Assembly (NCBI GenBank): GCA_002633005.1
Contig: NMRA01000214.1
Span: 203,579-267,578, forward strand
Origin: Phoronis australis
Lineage: Eukaryota; Phoronida; Phoronidae
Direction: 5' to 3'
DNA length: 64,000 bases
The translations under genes were made by a program, and so were the position numbers. Below, piece by piece: positions 1 through 12,643 of the stretch (positions within the stretch are counted from its first letter, which is position 1; every line of letters starts with the position of its first letter). The notes under the pieces were generated by a model. That model did no database searches. It saw nothing but the letters and a program-made list of their open reading frames with translations, and had not been told where the DNA came from.

Positions 1-2
1 AT

Positions 3-178
3 GCAGAGTTCAAAGTTGATCAACAAAATCATGCGCCAAAGGTTGATCAACACAAGACTAGAAAACCTGTGACGAAGTATAATGTGGCGACTTCCAGGCA
101 TCAGCGAAGTGTGGGGAGGAAGCAGGTACAAAGTTATGATATGGCCACTCGAAAAAAAACGGCAAATTCTACAAATAG
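3..178 (+). CDS. Penultimate coding exon of an unrecognised gene (partial, runs off window start)
   Basis: The frame starting at base 3 is open from the window edge to a donor at 179 (AG|GTGACT). It encodes about 58 residues rich in Lys, Arg, Gln and Asn (for example KTRKPVTKYNV and RSVGRKQVQSYD). The exon ends with two bases of a codon, which matches exactly the phase needed by the exon at 2335. The composition suggests a basic, probably disordered segment. I do not recognise the family. The exon assignment rests on open frame, donor and phase match; there is no homology evidence. Confidence 0.55.
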
Positions 179-2334
179 GTGACTTTTCAAACAAGCTTCT
201 TATACACGGAAAATTCACATTGGGGAAAATGGATTCTTGAGCAAATAAAACTCTCAACGACACTACAGTGGTCCCAAGAACTGGAGAGCAACACTTGACA
301 AGGAGAATTATCTTACTCACCCCCTACCCACACTCCTAAGTAGAATCCACAGTGCGTTTGTAACATATTCCCCTCCTACAATGAGCCCTTGCACAAGTCT
401 CTGATAAAGAAAGATGCCAACCTCAAATTATTTGCAATTTCTCCACCTTGCATTGACGCCTGTATGTGACACCTGACTGTACTGGTAGGTCATTGAATAC
501 ATGGTTAATAGACAAAAGAGAATAGCATGACCCAAACCCTGGCTTAACAGATGACTAAAAACATGCAGTAACAGGAGCCCAGAACTCTGCAAACAATTAC
601 CCAGTCAATGCAGAGATTCAGAACACAGTGGCCCTAACACTTTTTCAGTGAAAAAGTGCACCGTTTATGCGGTTTTTATACAGTAAAATCTCACCAATTT
701 AGCCGCGACACAATAATGGCTAGCCTATGAACTTTTAATTTATCATTTCTTCCTTGGAAAACCTGAGGAACCAAATTAAATGTATTTCCATGCTCAGGAC
801 GTTCTGCCGTACCACACTTGCCATTACAAAAAGCTTTGAAAAATTGTGAGTATCCGCAAAAATAGAAGCCCTTGACAAATGAAATAATACAATTTCTGGC
901 AATTATTTTTGTCCGTAATTGGAGATTTTAACCTAATTTCATATAAAGTAACATATTGTCAAATTTCCTTTTTCGTACAGCGTTCCCCATAACCTGTTTT
1001 TACATGTCGCAGAGTTTGCCACGACCAGTTTGATTCACCGGCAAATACTTTGAAAAAACATTCAATACGTAAAGAGCTTGAATTCCCAGTAGCCATTTTG
1101 AAAATGTTTGTGAATTTCCGTAATTCCTAAGTTTTTGTAATGCAGAGCACTATTAAAACAAGGTAAGCTTTGTAGCACTGTAAGTAATCAATTTCTACCA
1201 AGATACCCTGGAATGCATTTTAGTAATTTTTTTATCAAAAATCCTCCCTGCACCACAAGGGGTCATACTACATGGTACAAAACATCTGAGGTATTAGGAT
1301 ACACCTTAAAGGTAAGTATGGGCAAACAAATGATAACAACAAACAACTATAGTCAAGCTGGAGAATTTAGGTATTAATCAAACAACAGATGTCTAGCTGA
1401 GTGGGGACTATGAAGTGCAGACAGCCTGAGTGTAGCCTTCATTGTACAAGAGGCGATCACCTGATGGATTGAAATTGAATACAACAATATCCTTGTTGCA
1501 TCAATCATTGCATTTTCTGACTAAGAGTAAGAGTAACAGGCGGTCATGTTGAGGTGATGACCTCGTGTTGATCAGAAATTGACTCACTGAAGATAAAAAC
1601 ATAAGGTACTTTTCCACATATTTCGCACATAAACGATCACCAATATTGTTAGTACTCCATTATTCAAAGCCTGATTACTTTACTCTTTCCTTCAAATGAT
1701 GAAAAATTTACCAAAAATTGATTGATGACATCTACAATGTATAAACCATGTTAGCAATAGACTTTAGTGTTTCTCAGTCTTTATCTATGTGGAAAAATTG
1801 ACAAAATTAGAATTTCTCTGCCGACCCTATTATGTGCTAAATATGTGAAGAGTAAAGGTATATAATATCAATCTGTGGCCAAACAGTGAAGTGTGAACAC
1901 CTACAAAGTAAGCAGTACTGCTGTCAGAACAAACATTAAGGAGTCATAAGATAAATTTTGTCCCACTTCTGTTGACAATCATGGCAAAGCTAGAATGTTG
2001 AATTATGGGTCAAAACTAGCCTCGAATTACTGGCCATTTTTAATTTAAAAAACTAATGAGCTTGAACAAACAATACAAAAGTATACAGTATTCGGTCACA
2101 AGTGTCCCGCAATTGTTTTACATTTTGGATCATGCCCTATGTTCAGTACTCTTGACATCAATTTAAGTGTGACAAAATTCTACCTTACTTATCTCTAAAA
2201 AGGTGTCATTGACCCCCACGACCTCAAACCTATGGGTCAATTCAGAGGTTACCTTAGTTTATATGCTTTGTCTATATATTCCAATTTTTAGCCAGCACCT
2301 TTCATGTGTGTGCTGTGTCTGCTTGTTGTTCCAG

Positions 2335-2521
2335 AACATTACAAGAAAATTCTGATCAGCTGATCTATCATTACCAATGTCCCCCTACAGTTTCAACTCC
2401 AGATGAAATCCGTTTCCACGATCAGATAAGCGAGTCCATTCTTGAGAATCTTTTGTTAGAGATCACAAGTCATGAACCAATCAAAACATCCCTCGGTAAA
2501 AAAACAAAAACAATTGGCTAA
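2335..2521 (+). CDS. Terminal coding exon of the same unrecognised gene
   Basis: A pyrimidine-rich acceptor (TTGTTGTTCCAG) precedes 2335. The first base completes the codon left open at 178, giving an Arg, and the frame continues for about 61 residues to TAA at 2519-2521. The middle holds an acidic amphipathic stretch, DQISESILENLLLEI, that could form a helix or short coiled coil; the tail is Lys-rich. Another acceptor-like AG at 2290-2291 gives the wrong phase. The intron would be 2156 bp. Function unknown; no clear AATAAA follows closely. Confidence 0.55.
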
Positions 2522-4296
2522 TATTTAAGGTACGTATTTCTTTGGAAAAAAATCCAACATAACTTTTCAATTTTAGAAGTCAAACAGGGCCAAAAATGGC
2601 CAGTTTTTGTCTACATCAGTTCATTTTACTTCAGCCAGTACTTCATTGCCGTGAACTTATGCTAATTGACTGGTACCATATTATGTCAAAAACAATTGCT
2701 TTGCTCTATTATATGAAAAGAATCCTATATTGACACCCTCACCAGTCAAGATTGGGCAACTCGGCTGGTTAGCGTAACCTTGAGATTTGCTGGCACTGAC
2801 CAAAGACATCATGCTGCTGCAGTTAATTGCATCGCCTCAGGCTTTTAGTACGATTTACACTACAAAAGTTGACACAGATCAGCTGACACAGAACGAGATG
2901 ATCCAGCGCAAGTAGTGTGTAAACAGGACTGACAGGGAACAAACTGACACCACAGTGACAACTTTTATCACCTGTTTGAGAGGTAGAGCATTACTTGCGC
3001 CCAATCATCTTGCTCCGTGTCTACTACCGTCTAAACGCTGGCGCCAGACTGCAGCAAGGCTGAAGGGATTGTCTATATTGCGCTTGTGCAAAACACGCAC
3101 ATGTAATATGCAGGCAACCATTTTTGCGTTTGTCGTTCAGCTGTTCAGTGCCTTGTTTTCTAACTTTATCCTGATCACAATTAATTTTGAAAGGAAATTG
3201 TCAGGAGTATTACACATAGTTACCACTCAAGCCTGGGTTCAATTCAAATGCTTGGTTAGGTACAGTAGGCCTATTGATGAAAGTGTTAATCAGCTGGTCA
3301 CAAAAATCATTTTAGTATAACTCAATATGACGAATTATGTACACATGGGGGAATTAGAAACACTGAAACAAAAACAAAAACATCTTTGCACATAAGCACT
3401 CCACACTCCTGCCTACAACTTCCGCCTTGCCATCGTTTCTGAGCAGTTTTGCTACACCGAACATTTTGCGCCATGTCAGTTGCGCCATGTAAAAAGTTGA
3501 TCTCTAAACGGGACTTAACTGATGTCTAATTAACCAGATCCATCACAAACATACTGGGGATGACAAATAGTATTTTTAAATCTTAGGTTTGAAAATCTTT
3601 TTAAATAACATATTTGAATGGTTCATGAAAAGTATAAGTGATCACATTTTGAATTTTAATAATCAGACAACAAATGACTTTTACAACCTAAAACTTTTGT
3701 ATAATCTTGCTGTATTATGTTCCTCATTAATTCTACGGGGAGTGCAACATAATTGGGCCAATTACCAAACCACCAGGCAGCAGTTGGATTTTTAGGTAAG
3801 CCAAGTTTCATCCTGCAATTCTTGGCATGGAAAATTCAGCCCGTTTTCCAGCACCCTGTACTTGGGTCAATAGACTTGTACAAAAACCGCTGTGGTGAAG
3901 AGGCCAGTTTATCAGAAACACTGATCTAAGGTCCTCAGTGTTCACTAAAATTATCATGGATGATCACTTTGTCACACTGAATGTATTAAACTTGTATCTG
4001 ACAAGACTCAGTACACACATCGTGTAGCAGGGCATCTCTGTTGACATTGAATGACTATTTCTGTGCACAGAACAACCTATTATAAGCATAGAAAAAGTGC
4101 ATTTCTACACATGAAAAAATACGTACTCATTGAAGAACCCTAATAGCCACTTCATTAAACCACAGGAGTGTCCATACTATCTATTGTCAACAATGGATAA
4201 AAACATTACGCTGTTGCGCTGACAAACAATACACAAGATGAATTTATTTTCTAGACAATTTAGAATACAATCAAAATAGTTCAGAATAATTGTGTA
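2522..4296. other. Intergenic, no supported gene
   Basis: Only short ORFs without splice or homology support are seen. A 121-codon ORF at 2955..3320 has poor protein-like composition and was not called. The stretch 3590..3845 is one copy of a dispersed repeat whose inverted partner lies at 11462..11745. Confidence 0.5.
3590..3845 (+). repeat. Dispersed repeat, copy 1 (inverted partner near 11.5 kb)
   Basis: The reverse complement of 11462..11745 matches this stretch along its length. Shared landmarks include a run around GGGCCAATTACCAAACC at 3756 (reverse complement at about 11540) and TGAATGGTTCATGAAAAG at 3615 (matching the 11.70 kb end). Identity is imperfect, so this is an old dispersed element in opposite orientations. 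No terminal structure or coding capacity is clear. Confidence 0.6.
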
Positions 4297-4324
4297 TACC
4301 ACGTACCTGCTAGGCTACAACTAC

Positions 4325-4365
4325 CAGTGTCACTTTACCACGTACCTGCTAGGCTACAAGCCCAG
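4325..4365 (+). repeat. Direct repeat bounding the 4.3-6.1 kb repeat block (left)
   Basis: A 41-bp sequence containing CACTTTACCACGTACCTG and GGCTACAAGCCCAG recurs at 6101..6141 with a single mismatch. A shorter partial copy also lies at 4299..4320. Confidence 0.7.
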
Positions 4366-4799
4366 CCGATTCCCTGAGTGCTGCTAGGTGGGGTGGTAGC
4401 CGCGCCAGCACGTAGGTATCACAAATTTTCCGAGGGAATTTTTTTTACACCGGCGTTTCTGATTGGCTAGTCAAATTCTCAACAGGCAGCGCTCTTCGCA
4501 AACAAACTGGCAGGACTGATGGATTGCAGTGTAAAAAAGTGGTCTGTTGGGCAGACAAATCGGTGTTTAAAATTTATGTTTATGATACTGTCTTGTATTC
4601 ACATAGTATGAATAACAAACACACTGTTAAATTGGCCAGATATGTGTTCATTGTACATGTACCTGCTTCAAGCACGCGGCTATTAAACATCACTGCAGAA
4701 ACAAAATAGTTGTTGCAACGCCACTTGCATGACAGAGCTAACAAGAGCAACGCGGAGCGCTGAAATGCGCCCACGAATGCATTGCAAATGGTGTGCTTT

Positions 4800-5995
4800 T
4801 AGGGTTATTTATTTGTATCATAAAAATGGCCACTAGATGGCGCAAAAACATACAATCCATTCAAAAACAGGACCATGCCATATTTCATAAAAATCTGTCA
4901 AGGAACTTAAGAGAAACAAAGGAAAACGGAATAAAATGAAATTGCCAATAGTGGGCACAGTGTCCGTTGGATCTGCCTGAAAGTCGTCATCGTCTGCTGT
5001 TATCTTCATATAAACACACTTAATAAATTTAGTAAAGATCCTGCAGTGGGTTTAGGAGATACAACTATGGGCGCGAAACAAAACTACCACTAGGAGGCAC
5101 CAGAGTAGTCAGTCACCATCATCAAAGATCATCTTCACACTGAGAACATATATGCCAATTTTCAAATGATTTGGTTGATACAGGGGTGGATACCAAAAAC
5201 AAGATTTGAAAACAGCAAAAAATGGCCACTAGGTAGTGCAAAATACCTCGACTCCATCCAAAAACAGGAAGATAGCGTCATCACACCAATAGATGCCTAT
5301 ATATAAAATTTTTTGAAAATCTGTTGAGGACCTTTGAAAATACTGAGTTAAACGTAAGAAAACTAACATCATGTAAATACACTTGCTAAATTAAGTAAAG
5401 ATCCTGCGAGCGATTTAGGAGATACAGCCATAGGCGCAACAAAAACAAAACTGCCGCTAGGAGGCACCACAGTACTCGAAATCATCGGAAAATCATTGTC
5501 AACCATCCTCTTTATAGTAAGCACATACATGCCAATTTTCACAATCATCCTTTGAGCGCTTTGGTTGATAGAGGGGTGGACGCAAAAAACAGACTCGAAA
5601 ACAGTAAAAATGGCCACTAGCTCGCGCAAACTAAGTCGAATCCATTCGAAAACAAAAGGATAGCGTCACCTCCCTAATAGGTGCCTACACACCGAATTTC
5701 ATGAAAATCCGTTCAGGACTTTTGAAGATACAAAGACAAGCGTAAAAACTAAAATTGCCACTAGGGGGCACACCGGTAGTCGGATCCGTCCGAAACTTCG
5801 CTCATGCCGTCCCATTCACGAATGGAATATATGTACCAAAGTCTATGAACGTAAGTCAAAGGGTTTTAGAGATAGAGCAGCGGACACCGGACGGACGCCG
5901 CCCGGACGGAGATGACGGCATAATGCGTCCACATATAAAATATGTGTGGGCGCCTAAAACTTGTTCACAGTCCTCCATTTTTTCACGGTGTTGTA
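4800..5995 (+). repeat. Three diverged tandem units of about 391 bp
   Basis: The motif AAATGGCCACTAG recurs at about 4825, 5218 and 5609 (spacing 393 and 391), each time followed by a diverged version of the same unit (CCATTCAAAAACAGG, then GAAAATCTGTTGAGGAC-like text). A related internal motif, CACTAGGAGGCACC, recurs between them. The array ends in a GC-rich piece with GGACGGACGCCGCCCGGACG around 5884-5905. It is bracketed by the 41-bp direct repeats at 4325 and 6101. No long ORF is present. Confidence 0.7.
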
Positions 5996-6100
5996 AAGCT
6001 TACCAATGACTGCTGAGGTTACATCAACCAATGCTAAAGTGCGTGCCACTGCGGGATACCTGCGTGCTGGCTAGGCACATAGGGGACCAGCGAGACAACC

Positions 6101-6141
6101 CAGTGTCACTTTACCACGTACCTGATAGGCTACAAGCCCAG
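6101..6141 (+). repeat. Direct repeat bounding the 4.3-6.1 kb repeat block (right)
   Basis: Partner of 4325..4365 with one mismatch (CTGATAGG against CTGCTAGG). Confidence 0.7.
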
Positions 6142-9100
6142 TCTCACTTTCGGGTTGTACTGCACTAAACAAAAACTCAGGTGTAAGCCTGCCCCAGTTA
6201 TGTTTTACATTAAAACTCTGCTTTTTAATGACCTAAACTAAAGTAAGTAACTTTAACGGGAAAATCCATCAGAGTTGGCAGTCCTATGTTACTTTGGTTC
6301 TCCCATAGTCTAGACTTTAGCTGACTAAAATCATAAAAAACAGGAAAACAATCACAATTTTCCCTCTGCAACAACGTTTCCCCAATAGCCAAAAGAAACA
6401 CCCCCCCACAAACACACAAACACCTGTAACACAACAGGAGAGACATGTCCATAGGATTAGTACCAGACACTACCAACATCTAAGTGGCACAATGATAATT
6501 AACTAGAAGAGTAATACCCATGCCTAAGGCTGAGTAGTCTACTTCACAAACAAATGAAAATATTAACCCAGCTACAATACAAGGAGATGGTGAGCAAGAA
6601 CATTTCAGAGATCCGTAGTGTTTTGAATTTACATCTCAAATCCCTAGCATGGTTTCTTCTCGCATTTACCATTGCGTTAAACAGTTTACCAGTTATACCT
6701 GGCTAACGAAAACGAGAATATTTTAACGAAACTTTAGCTGGGTCTAGTTTTATCAACAACTAGCAGTGATTATCAGATTTTGATGAAGCATTAATTACGT
6801 TTTCATACAATGTGAGTTGCTGTATTACATCATGTGACTTAATGATCAACAAATCCTAACAGTTTTGTCTAAACTGATGTTCCAACCCCCACCTGCAGCT
6901 ATCCCAGCAGACATTCTGGTTTAATGAACACTGAACAACCAGGACCACCAGCGGATGGTGGTACAATCCCCGGTGCTCATATTAGTATATTTATTTTCAT
7001 ATTCATTAATCTAGGTTATGAGTTGAGAGGGTCAATGTAAAATTACTCCAATTGATCTGTTCAAGAAAAATACCTGATGCTTCAATCAGTGGGCCAAGGA
7101 TCATATCTTAATCACAACCTTGGCTAAATGACAACCTTATCCACTGGGCAGCTGGAGAAACCAGACATAAGGTCAGACATTGTTGACTTATCTAAATCAT
7201 AGACCCATCAGACACAAGTTCTCAGACATTACCAATGGATAAGCTCATTTCAATGAGCTAAGAAAGAAAGGGTCCTTCTTAAAAGATATCTCAAATCACA
7301 TTCATAACAATTGGTTGCTTTTACACTTCACGTGTGTCTAGCAAAATGCTTCATCTTCATTTTCAGGGAACTTCAAATACGAATATACCCTGTAGTGAGA
7401 GAAAAAAATTTGACAGAACCATTTTGGAACCGCAGGACCATATAGACTTTTGTTTCTATTATCCGAGGTCAAAGGTTACAAGAATGTCATTGAAATGGAA
7501 TCTCCTGCTGGAGTCGGGCATAGAGCAATTTCGTATGTACCCTCAGTCCATTCATTCACTAAGTCACCATTATGCCATGGTAACTAGGTGTACATAGCAT
7601 AGAAGGATGGCGTGGAAAATGAAGATAAAATGTAGGGTTTATCCCGAGAGAGTTGTGCGTCAATATGCATAAGACCATTGAGAATCCAAGCACCAGTCCG
7701 AGTCGCTAGAACGATCTCTGACACTTAGTGTTCCCTAACACAGCAAGTTGTTAAAAAGATAAACCTGCCCTGAAATTCATTAATTTGGTCGGTAATTTAG
7801 CATAACGTTGTTTTGATCTCGTGCTCACAGTGCAGTTTAATCACAAATAGATTTCAATTGTTCGTTCCGTACTTGGTTTCTTGGTATCATTCTCCCCATA
7901 GTGTGGTGTGTATACAATGAACTGTTAGCCTACTTTCTGGTGACTCCGCCTTCTGACCTAGATAACACGAGGAACAGGAAACCCCACGTACAAAATTGAA
8001 ACGTTTCAGTTAAGTTAATTATACACTGCAAATTCTGTTGACATTGAGAGTGAATGTTAAAATAGAAAACTTGATTAAGGCATGTGTAGATTGACCAAAA
8101 ACAACGATGACGTGAATACAAAGTAGGCTGAAATTTTCCAAATATTTTTAAGTATGACTTTCGTGTAGAAAATGATCTGCCGCAAATCACACAACAGTGT
8201 CCATTAAGTATCATGACGTGATGGCAGTGGTGGTGGGGAATAACACCGCATGGTGCAGGCTATATGAGTCCACGAGATACGTCATTAGTGCAAAGGTCAC
8301 CTATTTTTGCAGAATTTTCACATTTACAAGTTGTCAATGAATACAACTGCACTTTGTTTAGCACAGATGATGTTAAAATAGCACTGCCAGTTTAGTTAAT
8401 GCTACACATTAGCATAGTTGGGAGCATATAAATGCATCTTTAAGTGGCTACCAACAGAATATGAGGCAAGCTCAAATGCGCTTTCATGAAACTGGCAACT
8501 CAGCTATACATACACAGTTTATCCTAACATCACATGACAGACGCTGTAACCTGACCAACACATATACCTCATGCTCCCAGTCAGGCACTGTTGCTATACT
8601 CACCAGTTATCATTGTCAGATACACACAATACTGAATCAAAAATCAGCCATCGAATTTCACAACTAACTATTTACCAGAATGCATAATTTTAACGCCTCA
8701 CTGTACAAATCACAGACATGGACACCATATTATTATTTCTGAATGGAAGGATAACTTCGTGGCGAGCTCCAGTATACTTTGACAGGGAGATTGGTTCATT
8801 ATCACATCTGTAATTTTGCAATTTCTGGTCCAAACCAGGTTTTCAAAACAAGAACATCCACAACAGGTTTCCAGAGCATCCGCGAGAGTGATTCTATGAC
8901 ACCAAGTCAAATAGCTGTTACTACCTGGTAATACCTAAAGTTTGGGCAGTCTCTAAAATTTCATGGGACACCGAAGTTCAAGCCAAATTATTTGGATTCT
9001 AAAGATTGGGAAGTGGGTGAGTTTGGCATTCAATATATTTCTCAAAATAACGTTTTAAATCAGCAGAGCCTCAAAACAGACTCGACAGTTCAGAACATCG

Positions 9101-10320
9101 TAGACACTAGCCGGCTAGGCAACGTTGTCATTCTGGAATTTGGGACAGTCAGTATTGTCTATTTCTAAAATTTGGTATAAGATCCAACCTTGAGCAAAAT
9201 GATGAAATTTCCGCTGCTCCAGATTGGAGAATTTTCACTATAAACTGCAGTGCTCAGTATGTAACTCCGGGAATACAAGTGTAACAAACATCACATCTTA
9301 ACTAACTTTCTTATTCTTGACAAGCCAATGAGCTCCAAGAGCTGCTGTTACCAAGTTTAAAAACACCAATGTTTCCTTGATTACTTTGCTGAACAGGGTT
9401 TTCTAGCTAGCGTATCAGGGTGTCAGAATGTCCATTGGAATATGCTTGACGCCTGCTAGACAAAAACCTGGATCAAACTGTTGGTACTTGCTATGATTAG
9501 GTAGACCCCCACCAAATACTACGAAAGTCTGAAATGATTAAAAGACACTGAAAGACACTTACTTTAAAGCACTGATGTATCACCATTCAGGGATTTCTGA
9601 TTATAACACTTCAAACTTTTAACTGATTGGAACGATTACAATTATGAACTAAGGTAGCAATTTGTATTTACACACTAACTGAGAATATGTGAGCCTCGGG
9701 GACTGGAGTATCACACAAGTCATCACTGTTACTGACATCTCAATAAATTGGCCTTTCTAGGCATAGCTGGCTCTTAGATGGGTAGGCAGCCCACCCTCCC
9801 CCTTTGCACACGGTCAAAAAATACCGCCAGTATGTCATTTTAGGTACAACATGAATACATTTCCCTCAACAACTGTGTTTGCGACATCTGAGATACACCT
9901 GTGGTAGGTCAGTGTTCTACGTGCACTAAAAACAACTTGTGTTAGCCAGATGGAGAACAGTTCAGATTTGTACCGTAACACTGGACAAAGTTTCAGCTAC
10001 ATATAGCTACTGCTGCAACGTCATCTGGCAAAAAGCATCTACACGTTATGAAAAACAAAAAGGTGTGACCACTACTGCAACGCAGGCGCGAGGTATTGGG
10101 CAACAGTAAAGTCTTTGGCTACACTAAAATCTCACCAGTTTAGGACACAATATGCCAGACAAGCCAAATTTTAATATTCACTTTTTGCATGAACCATAAG
10201 TAGCACAAAATGAAGGCTTTATCAGTTTTAACGTGTATAACACAGCTAACTCCTAACAATGCTTTGATAAACCCAGGGCATTCACAACAATGTTAGGAAC
10301 ATATATTAATAAAAACAATG
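6142..10320. other. Intergenic, no supported gene
   Basis: AT-rich sequence with many in-frame stops. Short ORFs (for example 7334..7597 and 7930..8214) lack protein-like composition, splice support or recognised motifs. Confidence 0.5.
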
Positions 10321-10329
10321 AGGGATTTA

Positions 10330-10436
10330 AACCAGCTTGACATGTTTCAGTGTTTATTTAAACACCAACAAAGTAGCCACTGTTTTTTCTTCTGAGGATG
10401 GTGTTTCAATAAACCCTGAAACATGTCAAGCTGGTT
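10330..10436. repeat. Inverted repeat, 29-bp arms with 49-bp loop
   Basis: The left arm (10330..10358, beginning AACCAGCTTGACATG) and right arm (10408..10436) are reverse complements with one mismatch. The loop's right side carries CTGAGGATG (from 10392) and the right arm includes GAAAC (10418..10422). This order resembles the catalytic core of hammerhead ribozymes in Penelope-like retroelements, but the stem II closing pair is poor. Probably the edge of a degraded retroelement. Confidence 0.6.
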
Positions 10437-11038
10437 GTCGTTTGTTTATTAACATATGCTGCTACTTGCTATCATGAAAATGTGGAGTCTTTGAAAAATG
10501 AAAAAAAGAAAACACTCTCACAAACCACAATGACGTTCGAGCGACCCTGATTTTCCGTTTAGCTAACAATAAATTCCATATTGTAAATTACCAAATTCCG
10601 TTTTACATAATATCTTCCAATTTTAAGGAATTAAGATTTCAAAAATGACCTGGGAATCGCCATTTATCTTCTGCTGAATTAGGTCAGTATTCAGTTTTAC
10701 AGATAACTTACTGCATGCCATGTTTGTTTCTCAAAACCTTGTAAAAAAGCACCACCTTCAGAAAGAATGAAAAACTACTTGAACTTGTCCACTGCAAAAC
10801 GACTGCACTCTGATTTGTGACCATAATCGTGGAATTTGATGGATTTATATTCTTAATGTTTGGTAATTAAAACCAAAAATATCCGAATTACGTTATTTAC
10901 TACTGAAATGTCTGAATTTTGTTCAAACCATTTAATTTCATGAATGAAGTCAAATTGTACATGGCGTACTGACGAGACTTAAAAATGTTTGTGATATGCA
11001 TTAGCACGCCAGTTTAAGAGTTACACAATTATACATAC

Positions 11039-11190
11039 ACTCAGGAGTTCAAGGGCATGATGTCCACTACTAAGTCTGATTGGATTGCTGTGTTCGACCG
11101 GTGGTCCCGATGGCTCAGTGGACTAGTGTTTACACGGTTAGCAGGAAGTCCCAGGATCCAAGTCCCAGTTGGGGCACAAATCTTTTCATA
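11039..11190 (+). repeat. tRNA-derived SINE-like sequence
   Basis: TGGCTCAGTGG at 11111..11121 is a good RNA polymerase III A box. GGATCCAAGTCC at 11154..11165 is a near B box (one extra base relative to GGTTCRANTCC). The spacing is tRNA-like, with potentially paired ends GTCCCGA (11104) and TTGGGGC (11170). The adjacent 50 bp (ACTCAGGAGTTCAAGGGC onward) recurs at about 15876, next to another A-box-like sequence in reverse. It is not a functional tRNA: the B box is altered and no clean cloverleaf is seen. Confidence 0.6.
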
Positions 11191-11461
11191 TTCACCAGGT
11201 CACTAGATGTGGCCACAGGTGGCATACTGACCAAACTTAAAAATGTTTGTGAAGTTTAATTCTGTAAATTCCGTCCTTCTCCACTATTGCGGAAAATCAG
11301 GATCTCTAAAGTCCTCATAAACATACTTCATTTATCTGGAGCTGCAGTTTTTTTCTCATGTGCTGGAATTATGCTTACACAAACTCTCTTTTCACCAACT
11401 CCCAGTTGTAATGTATAGACAGGCCTCATACATCATACCAAGCACGTGCTACCAAAAGCGG

Positions 11462-11745
11462 CAAATTGTGCCTTTTGCATGCCAAGAATTGTAGGATGAT
11501 ACTTGGCCTACCAAAAAATCCAATGCTCCCTGCTGGTTTGGTAATTGGCCCATTATGTTGCACACCCCACAGAATTAATGAGGCACAGAATACTGACTGG
11601 ACTAGGCGTGAGCTATGGGCAACATTCGGTTAAAATTCACAGGCTTCAAGTCACATTTGTTGTCCGATTTTAAAAATTCAAAAACCAAACAACATCTCCT
11701 TTTATGAATGATTCAAATATGCCATTTAAAAACATTCAAATCGAA
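11462..11745 (-). repeat. Dispersed repeat, copy 2 (inverted relative to 3.6 kb)
   Basis: Reverse-complement match to 3590..3845, including the segment around CCAAGAATTGTAGGATGA and the distal ATGAATGATTCAAATATG. Confidence 0.6.
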
Positions 11746-12302
11746 AATTTAAAAAAAAAATCCGTCGCCCCCAGTGGGTCTGATTATCTAAGAAGGATAA
11801 CATCATCAGCTTGAGGCAATTTAATTAACCACAACAGCATGAGGTCTTTTATCGGAATGGGCAATTCCTGAGGTAGGCAAACCGGTTGAGTTGTCCAACC
11901 TCGACCGTTTTTGTGTGTCAACGTAGGATTCTTGTCACATGTCAGTCGTAAAATGAAATGCGTGTTCTTAAGTACGGTGAATGTGCTGAAGAGCTTTAGC
12001 AATGTGAAAAGCGAACTTTCCAACACAAAGTCTCAGTGTTTCTTTCACAAAACTGCTATAGAGAAAAGACCTATAGAAACTACCGAGATAGGACACTCCG
12101 ATCAGGAGAGGGTGTTGTAGAGGCACGCTGACCACTCTGGTGGTTATTTCGCCCAGTCAGGCATCCATGTCTATGGTAGGTAAATGAAAGGATGCACCAG
12201 CTTTATCCCATAGTTGGTAGACAATCTCCAAGGCCCAACTCAAACTCATATTTGACAAGGGGTAGCAACCACCAAGGGACGGAGCAAAAACTAGTCAGAA
12301 AC

Positions 12303-12643
12303 TTTAAAGGATACCAAACCCGGTTTTGGCCTATCAACAGATATTTAAATTCTCTGAAACGAAATAATTTTCTATAACCCTCGACACTCTCAAAAGTTTG
12401 GAAGAACATTTGATACTCCTTTCGAAGTCTGCTAAATGTGTAAGCATGACCTATGCTTTTCGCGAATCAGAAGGCAACTGTGGGGAAAGACCACCCACAA
12501 AGGACTATAACATCCAATCTGTGACACAACCTTTAAGTCGATTCCTGCTTTTATGTTTAAAGATTGACGCCAATGATGCATTAGCAGGTGACCGAACGAG
12601 GATTGGCTGAAATCGTCAAAACAGGGTTTAGTACCCTTTTAAA
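12303..12643 (+). mobile_element. Family A MITE-like element, complete copy
   Basis: About 341 bp bounded by terminal inverted repeats, left TTTAAAGGATACCAAACC and right GGTTTAGTACCCTTTTAAA, with a few mismatches between them. The body matches 38107..38450 along its whole length and partial copies at about 17730 and 39262. No transposase ORF; non-autonomous DNA element. Superfamily not assignable from what I can see. Confidence 0.75.

Noticed and set aside
2955..3320. 121-codon + strand ORF
   Set aside because: Composition and lack of any motif suggest chance.
10330..10436. Active hammerhead ribozyme
   Set aside because: The order of core motifs fits, but the closing pair of stem II is mismatched and the flanking arm is explained by a simple inverted repeat.
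11104..11177. Functional tRNA gene
   Set aside because: The B box has an inserted base and no good anticodon or T arm is seen; a SINE head is more likely.
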